This document shows, one piece after another, positions 52,287 to 60,315 of a stretch of 64,000 bases of DNA. The DNA is taken from the NCBI GenBank assembly GCA_016786665.1, contig JAEUVZ010000058.1, forward strand, positions 1-64,000. The letters are read 5' to 3'. This stretch comes from Flavipsychrobacter sp. Lineage in GTDB: Bacteria; Bacteroidota; Bacteroidia; Chitinophagales; Chitinophagaceae. The notes under the pieces are model-generated. The model ran no database searches. It saw nothing but the letters and a program-made list of their open reading frames with translations, and was not told where the DNA came from. The position numbers and the translations under genes are program-made. Position 1 is the first letter of the stretch; the number at the start of each line of letters is the position of its first letter.

Positions 52287-53345
52287 CTAAGCTATGGTGA
52301 TAGAGTCGTCCAGATAAACATCTTGTATCGTTTGCAGCAGTTCCACACCTTCGTTCATTGGCTTTTGGAACGCCTTACGTCCGCTAATGAGGCCCATACC
52401 ACCGGCACGCTTGTTCACTACAGCGGTCATTACTGCTTCCGCCATATCTGTAGCGCCCTTACTCTCACCACCAGAGTTAATGAGGCCCACACGGCCCATG
52501 TAGCAGTTAGCTACCTGGTAGCGGCAAAGGTCTATCGGGTGGTCAGTGGTCAGCTTGTCATAAACGATTTTGCTGGTCTTACCCACTTTTATAGCGTTAT
52601 AGCCACCATTGTTAGTAGGTAACTTCTGCTTAATGATGTCCGCTTGCAGCGTTACACCCAGGTGATTGGCCTGCGCGGTAAGATCGGCGGCGGCATGATA
52701 ATCAACGCCATCTTTCTTGAAGTCGCTGTTACGCAGGTAGCACCACAGTACAGTAGCCATACCCAGCTGGTGAGCATATTCAAAAGCCTTGGCGATTTCC
52801 ACTATCTGGCGGTTGCTTTCCGCAGAACCGAAGTAGATAGTAGCGCCTATTGCTACGGCACCCATATTCCATGCATCCTTTATAGTACCAAACATGATTT
52901 GGTCGTAGTTGTCAGGATACGAGATAAACTCGTTGTGGTTCACCTTTACGATGAACGGTATTTTGTGAGCGTATTTACGGGCTACTGCACCCAGTACGCC
53001 ATAAGTGGAAGCCACCGCGTTACAGCCGCCTTCCAGGGCCAGCTTCACGATGTTCTCGGGGTCAAAGTAGATGGGGTTGGGGGCGAACGAAGCGCCTGCG
53101 CTGTGCTCTATACCCTGGTCTACCGGAAGGATAGATACATAGCCGGTACCCGCCAGGCGTCCGTTATTCTGAAGAGCCGCTATGCTGCGCAGTGTTTGTA
53201 CGTTACGGTTGGAGTCAGCCCATACGGTATCAATAGCATTGCCCGATGGCAGGTGCAGGGATGATTTATCGATGGTGGTGGAAGTATGACCCAGGTAGTA
53301 TTCTGCTTTGTCAGCGAGCAGTTCTTGAATTTTTTGAGACGCCAT
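52287..53345 (-). CDS. class I fructose-bisphosphate aldolase (FbaB/DhnA type)
   Basis: A 352-residue cytosolic aldolase. The start [13 protein letters not shown] at 53345 is used; a longer open frame to 53426 is unsupported. Features are [19 protein letters not shown] (about 74-92), [40 protein letters not shown] and [11 protein letters not shown], fitting the DhnA-type Schiff-base aldolases that use a Lys rather than zinc. It splits fructose-1,6-bisphosphate in glycolysis and may run in reverse. The family is distinct from the class II (FbaA) enzyme. Its exact substrate is the usual assignment and was not verified. Confidence 0.9.
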   Translation of the reverse strand: MASQKIQELLADKAEYYLGHTSTTIDKSSLHLPSGNAIDTVWADSNRNVQTLRSIAALQNNGRLAGTGYVSILPVDQGIEHSAGASFAPNPIYFDPENIVKLALEGGCNAVASTYGVLGAVARKYAHKIPFIVKVNHNEFISYPDNYDQIMFGTIKDAWNMGAVAIGATIYFGSAESNRQIVEIAKAFEYAHQLGMATVLWCYLRNSDFKKDGVDYHAAADLTAQANHLGVTLQADIIKQKLPTNNGGYNAIKVGKTSKIVYDKLTTDHPIDLCRYQVANCYMGRVGLINSGGESKGATDMAEAVMTAVVNKRAGGMGLISGRKAFQKPMNEGVELLQTIQDVYLDDSITIA

Positions 53346-53462
53346 ATCTGAAAGAGTATTTTGAAAAATTTCGGGCAAAGGTAAGCAACGGCCGGGAAAT
53401 ATGTAAAAAAAAGCCGCACCCGCCAAACCTGCCGGCCAATCCTGCGGAAAATTCGCGCCTTT

Positions 53463-55046
53463 CTACCGCCCCGTCAGCTCAAAAACCCGCACCCCGTAGG
53501 CATCATCGCGCATCAGCTCGGGCATCTCCTCTCCCTTTTCGTTGGTAAACCGGTACCCTTCCCCCTCCGATGGATTGCGGAAATACACGTAGTATTTCAC
53601 CCCGTAGCGGCGCATTTCGGCCAGCAGTTCCGCATGGCTCAGCGTGGGGTCGGGTATATTATAATATTGCATGCCCGAAAAATAGGCCACCCGCTCTATG
53701 CCCTGCAGTTGCCGCCCGGGCGCCGGTAGCGCGGTGAACGAACCGCTGCCGGCACGCTTTTGCAGCTCGGCCGCCAGGCGGGCGTCTTCCTCGCCCACCC
53801 GGTACATCGCTTTCATTTCATACACCGGCCAGTACAGGTAGCTGAACAGGAACAGGGCTACAGCCGCCACCTTTATCACCCGGCTATCGCCCGGCCAATC
53901 CAGTAGCCGCTGCGTCAGCAGGGCGCCCATCACTATGTTCAGGGGCAACATATACCATATATACCGCGCCTCAAAGTTCATAAGGGTGAATGCCAGCGGA
54001 AACAGGAGGAACGAAAGCGCCACCACCTCCGTCCGGGAGGGGAACAGCCGGCGAACCCGGGGCGATGCCAGCGTGGCCAGCAGCACTGCCGATATGGGGA
54101 GGAACAGCAGCGATAGCTGGTTCATACAGTTCACCATCTTCACCAGGTTATACGGTATCCGTATCAACTGTAGCCGGAACATGGAAAACGAGCTCAGGAA
54201 ATTGGGGGTAGGGCCGTTCACCAGGTAGGGGTCTTCCCAGTAGTAGGGGCTATCGGGGTGCGGCGGCGGCACCAGGTGGGTGATGCCCTCTTTCCAGTAC
54301 CCATGCCCTACCACGTACCACGATAGGTTCAGCTTGCCGGCGGTGGCAGTCATCCACTCTCCGTACTTCAGTTGCAGGGCATATATCCACGGCAGGCTGC
54401 CCAGCACCATTACGCCTATGCTCACGGCGCATACCTTCAGCCACAGCCGCCGGTTGCGCTTGTCCCACGCACGCGCCAGCACAAAGGTCACTACGGTAGT
54501 ATGCAGTATAAAGAAGGGGAACGAGTAAGCTTTGGCGAAGTAGGCCAGCGCCCCCAGCAGCCCGCTGGCCACCCACAGCCACGGTTTGCGCAGGTAGTCG
54601 CTGCGCAGCATCAGCCGCAAAATGCTCAGCAGGAAAAAACACTCCCACAGGTCGTCAAAAAGCTGGCCGTATACGGCATACGAAAGAAAGACCGCCAGCA
54701 TCAGGTCAATGGCCCACAGCAATCCCTTCCGTATACCAAAGTGTACCAGGAAGGAGTGCGTAATGAACAGGAACCCGATAGCCCCCCAGGTGTTCACCCG
54801 CACGGCGCAGTGCATCAGCCCCAGGTGGGTGTACTTTTCCATCAGCGCTACCAGCCAGCAGCTCCAGGGGCTCCAGTAGCCGTTAATGGCCGCCAGGTAG
54901 TCGCCCTCCACGTAGCGGCGGCTAACGGTCAGGTAGCCGGTAGCATCGGGGTCTACATAGTATTGGTAGTAGGGGTATAATAGGTACACTGCGGCGCACA
55001 GCAGCAATGCCGATACAATAAATGGTATGTGCTGTGTCTTCCGCAT
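53463..55046 (-). CDS. GT-C-type multi-spanning membrane protein (paralogue A)
   Basis: A 527-residue membrane protein with about 10-12 hydrophobic segments. It has an early DPDATGYLTVSRRYVEGDY segment and NGYWSPWSCWLVALME, then a C-terminal soluble part ending in HAELLAEMRRYGVKYYVYFRNP. The layout and the Asp-rich first loop are like GT39/GT83-class glycosyltransferases, though the acidic motif is not exact. It is a paralogue of the next protein: NGYWSPWSCWLVAL is shared, as are WEDPYLV and the C-terminal RRYGVKYY / LRKVKYY pattern. Its start codon overlaps the stop of paralogue B by one base. Its sugar donor and acceptor are unknown. Confidence 0.85.
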   Translation of the reverse strand: MRKTQHIPFIVSALLLCAAVYLLYPYYQYYVDPDATGYLTVSRRYVEGDYLAAINGYWSPWSCWLVALMEKYTHLGLMHCAVRVNTWGAIGFLFITHSFLVHFGIRKGLLWAIDLMLAVFLSYAVYGQLFDDLWECFFLLSILRLMLRSDYLRKPWLWVASGLLGALAYFAKAYSFPFFILHTTVVTFVLARAWDKRNRRLWLKVCAVSIGVMVLGSLPWIYALQLKYGEWMTATAGKLNLSWYVVGHGYWKEGITHLVPPPHPDSPYYWEDPYLVNGPTPNFLSSFSMFRLQLIRIPYNLVKMVNCMNQLSLLFLPISAVLLATLASPRVRRLFPSRTEVVALSFLLFPLAFTLMNFEARYIWYMLPLNIVMGALLTQRLLDWPGDSRVIKVAAVALFLFSYLYWPVYEMKAMYRVGEEDARLAAELQKRAGSGSFTALPAPGRQLQGIERVAYFSGMQYYNIPDPTLSHAELLAEMRRYGVKYYVYFRNPSEGEGYRFTNEKGEEMPELMRDDAYGVRVFELTGR

Positions 55047-56614
55047 CAGTCAATATCGTAGAATATCCTGAAGTTCGTTTTTATATCCAGGGGCACTTCC
55101 GGCAGGGGATGGCCCTTGCTGTTGCGGGGCTGGTAACCCGCGCCGTCCGCCTCCCGGGCAAAGTGCAGGTAGTATTTTACCTTCCGCAGGCTCATTTCCG
55201 CCATCAGTTGCTCGTGCGAGGGTGCGTTGATAGGGTGATAATAGTGAAAGTCGTCCATATAGTACGACAGGCGTATCACCCGCTCCTTTTCCGCACCGGG
55301 CTGTGGATTGCCGGTAAAGCCTCCTTTCAGCCCGGCTCTTTGCAGGGCGTCAGCTATCTGGCGGTCTTCCAGGCCATTGCGGTACATTTCCTTTAGCTTC
55401 ATCACCGGGTGGCACACGTAGCACAGCGCCAGCAAGTAGAGCGCCGCTTTGTACACGCGCGGCTCTGTCTGCCTCATAGCTTTTGCCAGCAGCAGGGCCA
55501 GCGGCACCATACTCAGCGGCACCATATACCACAGGTAGCGCTCTTCTGAAACAACCACGGTATAGCCCAGCGGCAGCAGGAGCATAGAGGCCGACAACAG
55601 TTCCAGCCGCGCCGGAAAATGACTGCGTATCCTGGCCGACAACACCAGTGCCAGGCCAAACAGTATAGCCAGCATCAGGAAGGGCGATAGCGCCCCCAGG
55701 TCGGTACCCATTTTAGAGAGGTTGTACACTACGCGCATAGCCTGTGAGCGCGCAAAGCCTGCCGCGGTGCCCTGGTAGGGCATCACCTTGCCTACCAGGT
55801 AGGGGTCTTCCCACAGGTAGGGCGAGCCGGGGTGCGCGGGTGGCACCAGGTAGCGGTATTCGTCTTTCCAGTATTGTTTGCCGTTCAGTACCCACGAGGT
55901 ATTCAGGCTGCCGGCGGTGCCAATGGTCCAGGTATCGTATTTCTGGTGCAGTGCCAGCACCCACCCGAAAGCCATCACCAGTGTAAGCCCGGCAATGGTG
56001 AGCAACCCTTTTATCCTCCCGCTGCGGTCAGCGTCCCGGCGGGCCATCCAGGCGAATGCCGCCGTTTGCAGCACCACAAAAGGCAGGGCGTAGGCTTTGG
56101 CATAGTAGGCCAGCCCACCCGCAATGCCTCCCGCTATCCAGTAGCCGGGCCAGGCGGCGAATCGCTCGCTGACGGTTATCCGCAGCAATGCCAGCAGGAA
56201 AAAACACATCCACAGGTCGGCAAACCATTGCAGGTACACGGCGTAGCAAAGGAACAAGGTAAGTGCCGCGCCCATCAGCCACTGCACCACCCGCCCCAGC
56301 GAGAAGCGCAGGAAAAAAGACTGGCTGAGCGCCACTATGCCGGCGGCTGCCAGCGTGTCGATAATAATAGCCGAGGGTATGGGCTGCAGGCCGCTCTTTA
56401 GCAGCAGGGCCACCAGCCAGCAGCTCCAGGGGCTCCAGTAGCCGTTAATGGCGGTAGCCACATCGCCCGCGGCATACCGGCGCGCTATGGTCAGGTAGGC
56501 TATAGAGTCCGCATCCAGGCAGCCCCCGTAATAGGGGTACAGCAGGTACACCAGCAGCCCCAGGGCTGCCGTCGTTACCAGGGCGGGTACGTAGCGTTGC
56601 AGGTGCGGCATCAT
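55046..56614 (-). CDS. GT-C-type multi-spanning membrane protein (paralogue B)
   Basis: A 522-residue membrane protein with the same topology and the same NGYWSPWSCWLVALL and DADSIAYLTIARRYAAGD segments as paralogue A. Shared tandem arrangement and sequence imply duplication. The start codon ATG at 56614 overlaps the preceding stop as ATGA. A C-terminal domain (residues about 440-522: LSYYMDDFHYYHP...LRKVKYYLHF) is probably periplasmic. The genes are GC-rich, which fits native origin. Exact reaction unknown. Confidence 0.85.
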   Translation of the reverse strand: MMPHLQRYVPALVTTAALGLLVYLLYPYYGGCLDADSIAYLTIARRYAAGDVATAINGYWSPWSCWLVALLLKSGLQPIPSAIIIDTLAAAGIVALSQSFFLRFSLGRVVQWLMGAALTLFLCYAVYLQWFADLWMCFFLLALLRITVSERFAAWPGYWIAGGIAGGLAYYAKAYALPFVVLQTAAFAWMARRDADRSGRIKGLLTIAGLTLVMAFGWVLALHQKYDTWTIGTAGSLNTSWVLNGKQYWKDEYRYLVPPAHPGSPYLWEDPYLVGKVMPYQGTAAGFARSQAMRVVYNLSKMGTDLGALSPFLMLAILFGLALVLSARIRSHFPARLELLSASMLLLPLGYTVVVSEERYLWYMVPLSMVPLALLLAKAMRQTEPRVYKAALYLLALCYVCHPVMKLKEMYRNGLEDRQIADALQRAGLKGGFTGNPQPGAEKERVIRLSYYMDDFHYYHPINAPSHEQLMAEMSLRKVKYYLHFAREADGAGYQPRNSKGHPLPEVPLDIKTNFRIFYDID

Positions 56615-57954
56615 GCAGGCACCTCCTTTTTTCGTTCCTCCCGCCAGTGCGCGAAGCCCGTTACCGCACAGCCTATCACCATCAGCGATATCGGCAGAAA
56701 ATAATGGGTATTGGCAATGGGGCCCGTAGTAAGGGCAAAGTAGCAGAACACCCCGGCCAGCAGCAACCGCACCGGCAGCAATACACGGCGGCTGCGCAGG
56801 AACAGGACAACACCCGCCAGCCGCAACAGGTTAAAAAGAAACACCACCAGCGCTACCAGCAGCGACGGGTTATTTTTTATATAGCCGGGCAGGGCTTTTA
56901 TTCCCTGCTCTTTTAAGGTGGCTTTAAAGCCCTTACCGCCTACATCATACAGTTGGGCCAGGGTCAGCTTGCCGGTAAAAAGGTCTATTTCCGACTTGCC
57001 GGGCTCTATAAAGTAGCGCGCGCTGTGCTTCAGGTGGAACGCCGTGTAGGGCACAAAATGGCTTTTCAGCAAGGCTATTCCACGGGCGTTGGCGTAGTCG
57101 TATCGTTCTGCGTAGTTCTCTATCGAGTCCAGCCGCGCCTGCTCTACGGCCAGGAATGCTCTTGCTTTTCGCCCGCCTTCTTTTTCAGAGTAGTAAAAGT
57201 AGTTGTAGTAAATAGCGTTGAAAGCCTGGTTGCTGGAAAAATGAAACTTGCCGGTGCGTTGCAGGTTCCAGTAGTTATACATCAGCACGGCCAGCAGGGG
57301 CAGTATCCCCAGGCCCAGCGCGCGCAGCAGCGGCATCCGGCCGCGGAAGGCCCATAGCAGCACCAGGGCCAGGTGCACCACTACAAAGGGGTACAGCACC
57401 GGCTTCACAAAAAGGCCCGCTATCAGCGCCAGGCTGGCGAGCGCCGCGTGGCTCCACCGGCGGTGCTGCAGCAGGCGCACCATTTGCAGCAGGTATATCA
57501 GGGTAAAGGTCTGCAGCAGTATCTCGGGCGATATCGTGTTGGCATAGATGAACTGTATCGGGTATGCCAGCAGCAGCACCAGCAGCAGCCAGTCGTAGCC
57601 CCCCCGGTAACCTATCACCGTCAGCCCCCGCCTCAGGTACCAGATATTGAACATAGACAGCACATTCTGAAGCACCAGCACTATCCAGTTGTTTACAGAA
57701 AAGACATACACCAGCGAGAGGAACAAGGGGTACAGGGGTTGCCGCTGGGTCATGTATTCGGGCTGCACGGGCAGTGCCGGGTTGCCGCTATAAAAAAACC
57801 AGCGGTCCAGGATGTTCACCGCCTCATAAATGTATTCAAACGAATCGCCCATGTATATCTGTCTATACAGGCAGGCCAGCAAAAAGAAGGCAATATGGTA
57901 AATGGCGACTACCGCCATAAACTTTTTGCCCGACACATTACTGGTATTACTCAT
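56611..57954 (-). CDS. ArnT/GT39-like membrane protein
   Basis: A 447-residue protein with about 10 hydrophobic segments. It has YMGDSFEYIYEAVNIL near the N-terminus, where an acidic motif is expected, and YMTQRQPLYPLFLSL, a typical PLYP motif of the GT39/GT83 fold. It is related in layout, but not closely in sequence, to the two downstream paralogues. It is the first of three overlapping genes: 57954 to 53463 with overlaps of 4 and 1 bp. A lipid-linked sugar transferase for surface polysaccharide or glycoprotein is likely, by fold class only. Confidence 0.85.
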   Translation of the reverse strand: MSNTSNVSGKKFMAVVAIYHIAFFLLACLYRQIYMGDSFEYIYEAVNILDRWFFYSGNPALPVQPEYMTQRQPLYPLFLSLVYVFSVNNWIVLVLQNVLSMFNIWYLRRGLTVIGYRGGYDWLLLVLLLAYPIQFIYANTISPEILLQTFTLIYLLQMVRLLQHRRWSHAALASLALIAGLFVKPVLYPFVVVHLALVLLWAFRGRMPLLRALGLGILPLLAVLMYNYWNLQRTGKFHFSSNQAFNAIYYNYFYYSEKEGGRKARAFLAVEQARLDSIENYAERYDYANARGIALLKSHFVPYTAFHLKHSARYFIEPGKSEIDLFTGKLTLAQLYDVGGKGFKATLKEQGIKALPGYIKNNPSLLVALVVFLFNLLRLAGVVLFLRSRRVLLPVRLLLAGVFCYFALTTGPIANTHYFLPISLMVIGCAVTGFAHWREERKKEVPA

Positions 57955-58073
57955 TTATTGCATTGAAAATCAAACAAATATAAGATTCCGAAGCCTCCAG
58001 CCGAAAAAACTGTTAACAGGCGTACGAAAATTAAAGATATTATTTAACTTTAATCTTTTAAGAACAACGTGTC

Positions 58074-58445
58074 ATGAAAAAATTATTATTCTGTATAGGC
58101 CTCTTCATCGCCGCCTCCAATGTCACTTACGCCCAAAGCGGCAGCGCCCAGACCGGGTTTGTAGCCACCACTACCGAGATCACCAAAGGGGGTAACGTAG
58201 TAGCTACTTACGACCGTAAAGAAACCCGCATGCCCAACGGTAAAGTGGAAATGGTAATGACCTTTAAAGACGCAAGCGGTGCGGTAGTGGCTACAGCTAC
58301 CATACCATACCAGCAGAAGGGCATGGCTACTTCTATTAAGACAGCCCGCGACAACAAAGAACAGCGCCTGGTGCTGAAAGGCAAAATGGACACGGAAATG
58401 GCTACCGAAATAGCTAACCAACTGGCCGCCGGAAAATACCTGTAA
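58074..58445 (+). CDS. small secreted protein (tandem pair, first)
   Basis: A 123-residue protein with a signal peptide (MKKLLFCIGLFIAASNVTYAQ). The mature chain is beta-rich, about 100 residues, and ends with a helix, AAGKYL. No family was recognised. It is 4 bp before its partner, and both share signal type, length and C-terminal MATEIANQLAAGKYL / MDIAREVAMFLSDNKYL layout, so they are probably paralogues in one operon. A possible -7 box TAACTTTAATC lies upstream near 58043-58051. Confidence 0.8.
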   Translation: MKKLLFCIGLFIAASNVTYAQSGSAQTGFVATTTEITKGGNVVATYDRKETRMPNGKVEMVMTFKDASGAVVATATIPYQQKGMATSIKTARDNKEQRLVLKGKMDTEMATEIANQLAAGKYL

Positions 58446-58449
58446 GTAC

Positions 58450-58836
58450 ATGAAGCGTTTTCTTTTTTGCATAGGCTTCGCCATAGCCTCTGTGGCTTCG
58501 TATGCGCAGGAGCAGGCCGAAGCACCTAAGTACGAACTGGTGGAACGAAACCGCCGGATGCCCTTCGTAACCAGCGATGGATACGTAAAGCAGGACAATA
58601 AGGTCATCACCTACTACACCATCGAAAAGGCGGGCGAAACCGGGAAGAAGTTCCGCTACACGCTGCCCAACGGCACGGCGGTAGCTGAAGCTTTTATTAA
58701 GCACGACAACATGGGAAAGATGGTGGTAACCACCATGATAGACAACAAGAAGCACACCGTAGGCGTGAAGAACATCACCGAAATGGACATTGCTCGCGAA
58801 GTGGCCATGTTCCTGTCCGACAATAAGTACCTTTAG
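58450..58836 (+). CDS. small secreted protein (tandem pair, second)
   Basis: A 128-residue protein with a signal peptide (MKRFLFCIGFAIASVASYAQ). The mature domain has the same strand and helix layout as the upstream protein (KKFRYTLPNGTAVAEAFIKHDNMGK, then a helix AREVAMFLSDNKYL). Identity looks low but the architecture is preserved. It is followed by a plus-strand terminator at 58868-58898. Function unknown; a small secreted effector or binding protein is possible. Confidence 0.8.
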   Translation: MKRFLFCIGFAIASVASYAQEQAEAPKYELVERNRRMPFVTSDGYVKQDNKVITYYTIEKAGETGKKFRYTLPNGTAVAEAFIKHDNMGKMVVTTMIDNKKHTVGVKNITEMDIAREVAMFLSDNKYL

Positions 58837-58865
58837 TTTACACCGCTATACATAACAGTTTTGGT

Positions 58866-59672
58866 TTAATCCTCTCGTTGACCCGGGAGGATTTTTTTCT
58901 GGAGCTCTTTCATGTAAGGAGTGGCCAGGCGCATACGGCTGCCGTACCAGCTAAACATTTCACCGTCCACCAGTAGCACATCAGCATTCGGGAGTACCTC
59001 TTTTATTTCGGCTATGTGCTGCTCTTTAAAAGGAAACGGTTCTGACGAAAGTAATACCAGTTCGGGGTCAGCTTCTTTAAGTTCTTCCAGGCTGATTTCA
59101 GGGTAACGCGCGCGCGCTTTAAAGACGTTCTCAAAGTCCATCGCCTCCACCATGTGGCTGATAAATGTATCCCCACCCACTGTCATCCATGGCTTGTACC
59201 AAATGAAATATGCCGTTCTTACTGGTCTATCTGCCTTACGAAAGCCATAAAACCCAAGTTCTATTTCCCGCCCCAGGTGGAACGCCGCATCTTCTTTCCC
59301 TACCAGTTTGCCCACATGTGCTATCATTTCCAGGGCGTCCACTATCGTATGTATATCACTCACCCACACCGGGAACTCACGGGCCAGTTCTTCTATCTGC
59401 TGCTGGGTATTTTCTTCTTTGTTGGCTATTATCAGGTCGGGCTGCAGGGCGCGTATTTTATCCAGGTGCAGTTGCTTGGTGCCGCCTACCCTCGTTTTAC
59501 TCCGAAACCAACTTTCAGGGTGTACACAGAATTTCGTGATGCCCACCACTTCATCTTCCAGCCCCAGGTCGTGCAGCAGCTCCGTCTGCGAGGGCACTAC
59601 CGACACGATGCGCTTCGGCGGAAACGGTATCTCCACTACCCTGCCCATCATATCGGTGAAGCGGCGTTTCAT
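58866..59672 (-). CDS. helical-backbone metal/cobalamin-binding protein
   Basis: A 268-residue protein of the ABC-type periplasmic-binding family with a long helix linking two lobes. Motifs are PKRIVSVVPSQTELLHDLGLEDEVVGIT (start of the first lobe), GGTKQLHLDKIRALQPDLIIANKEENT, and the second-lobe SHMVEAMDFENVF and YPEISLEELKEADPELVLLSSEPFPF. This matches the helical-backbone metal receptor group (BtuF-like cobalamin-binding, siderophore-type). It lacks a signal peptide or lipobox, unlike most such proteins. It begins 1 bp after the preceding gene's stop. Confidence 0.85.
   Translation of the reverse strand: MKRRFTDMMGRVVEIPFPPKRIVSVVPSQTELLHDLGLEDEVVGITKFCVHPESWFRSKTRVGGTKQLHLDKIRALQPDLIIANKEENTQQQIEELAREFPVWVSDIHTIVDALEMIAHVGKLVGKEDAAFHLGREIELGFYGFRKADRPVRTAYFIWYKPWMTVGGDTFISHMVEAMDFENVFKARARYPEISLEELKEADPELVLLSSEPFPFKEQHIAEIKEVLPNADVLLVDGEMFSWYGSRMRLATPYMKELQKKILPGQRED
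58868..58898 (+). terminator. Rho-independent terminator of the small secreted pair
   Basis: A 7-bp stem AATCCTC / GAGGATT (58868-58874, 58887-58893) with a T-run. It overlaps the end of the convergent gene on the minus strand. Confidence 0.75.
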
Positions 59673-60065
59673 TTATTGATTAAATCGGCGGAAGTGAAAC
59701 AGCACCAGGAAGCTGAACAGCAGCGCCGGCAGCCACAGGGTACTCACATAGGTACCCATCAGCGCGTCACGGCGAAAGTCGTTATCTACCGCGTAGTAAA
59801 AGTACAGGAACAGCCCGGTATTAGCCATCGTAAGAACGATGTACGATACAGCCGCCCACCTGCGCAGGTCGCAGGTGTACAGCCAGCTCACCGTAAAGGC
59901 CAGCAGCCACACCACCTCCATGTAGTAGTCGGTTATTTTTACGCCCCAGTTCAGCAACAGCATCAGCAGGAACACCAGCACATGAAATAACCCTATGGCG
60001 GGAAACAACTTCGGTGCCTTGCTCCTGATATCCTTTATAAATACTCCTATATCCCTGGTGGCCAT
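59673..60065 (-). CDS. four-helix membrane protein, unknown
   Basis: A 130-residue membrane protein. Four hydrophobic stretches are visible (about 22-40, 48-65, 72-92, 105-124). It begins MATRDIGVFIKDIRSK and ends FRRFNQ. No family was recognised. Its stop codon abuts the start of the metal-binding-like gene, so the two are probably an operon; it might be a membrane partner of that protein, though no ABC ATPase or permease of the usual type lies alongside. Confidence 0.75.
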   Translation of the reverse strand: MATRDIGVFIKDIRSKAPKLFPAIGLFHVLVFLLMLLLNWGVKITDYYMEVVWLLAFTVSWLYTCDLRRWAAVSYIVLTMANTGLFLYFYYAVDNDFRRDALMGTYVSTLWLPALLFSFLVLFHFRRFNQ

Positions 60066-60315
60066 TATACTGGTCGCTATTTTATTTTTATATCTTTCTT
60101 ACGCTACACCAATCCTCCCCCCGTTGTCATCGCGTGGCACGCCTGCCCGCCGAGCAATAGCTCCCCACCCGTTGTCATCGCGAGGCACGAAGCGATCTAA
60201 CCAGCTTCTTAAACACCAATCCTCCCCACCCGTTGTCATCGCGAGGCACGAAGCGATCTAACCAGCTTCCTACACACCAATCCCCCCAAACACCCCACAG
60301 GGCATCCCCCGCGTA
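60066..60315. other. intergenic region with a short repeat array
   Basis: About 250 bp holding the repeat at 60110-60290 (see separate entry). No ORF of note is seen. Confidence 0.7.
60110..60290. repeat. three-copy 61-64-bp REP-like array
   Basis: Three units, one partly diverged (60110-60170), then 60163-60226 and 60227-60290. The unit contains GTTGTCATCGCGAGGCACGAA and GCGATCTAACCAGCTTC. A stem ATCGC / GCGAT (60177-60181 with 60192-60196; 60238-60242 with 60253-60257) flanks GAGGCACGAA. The core is clearly related to the array at 51514-52229. Confidence 0.8.
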
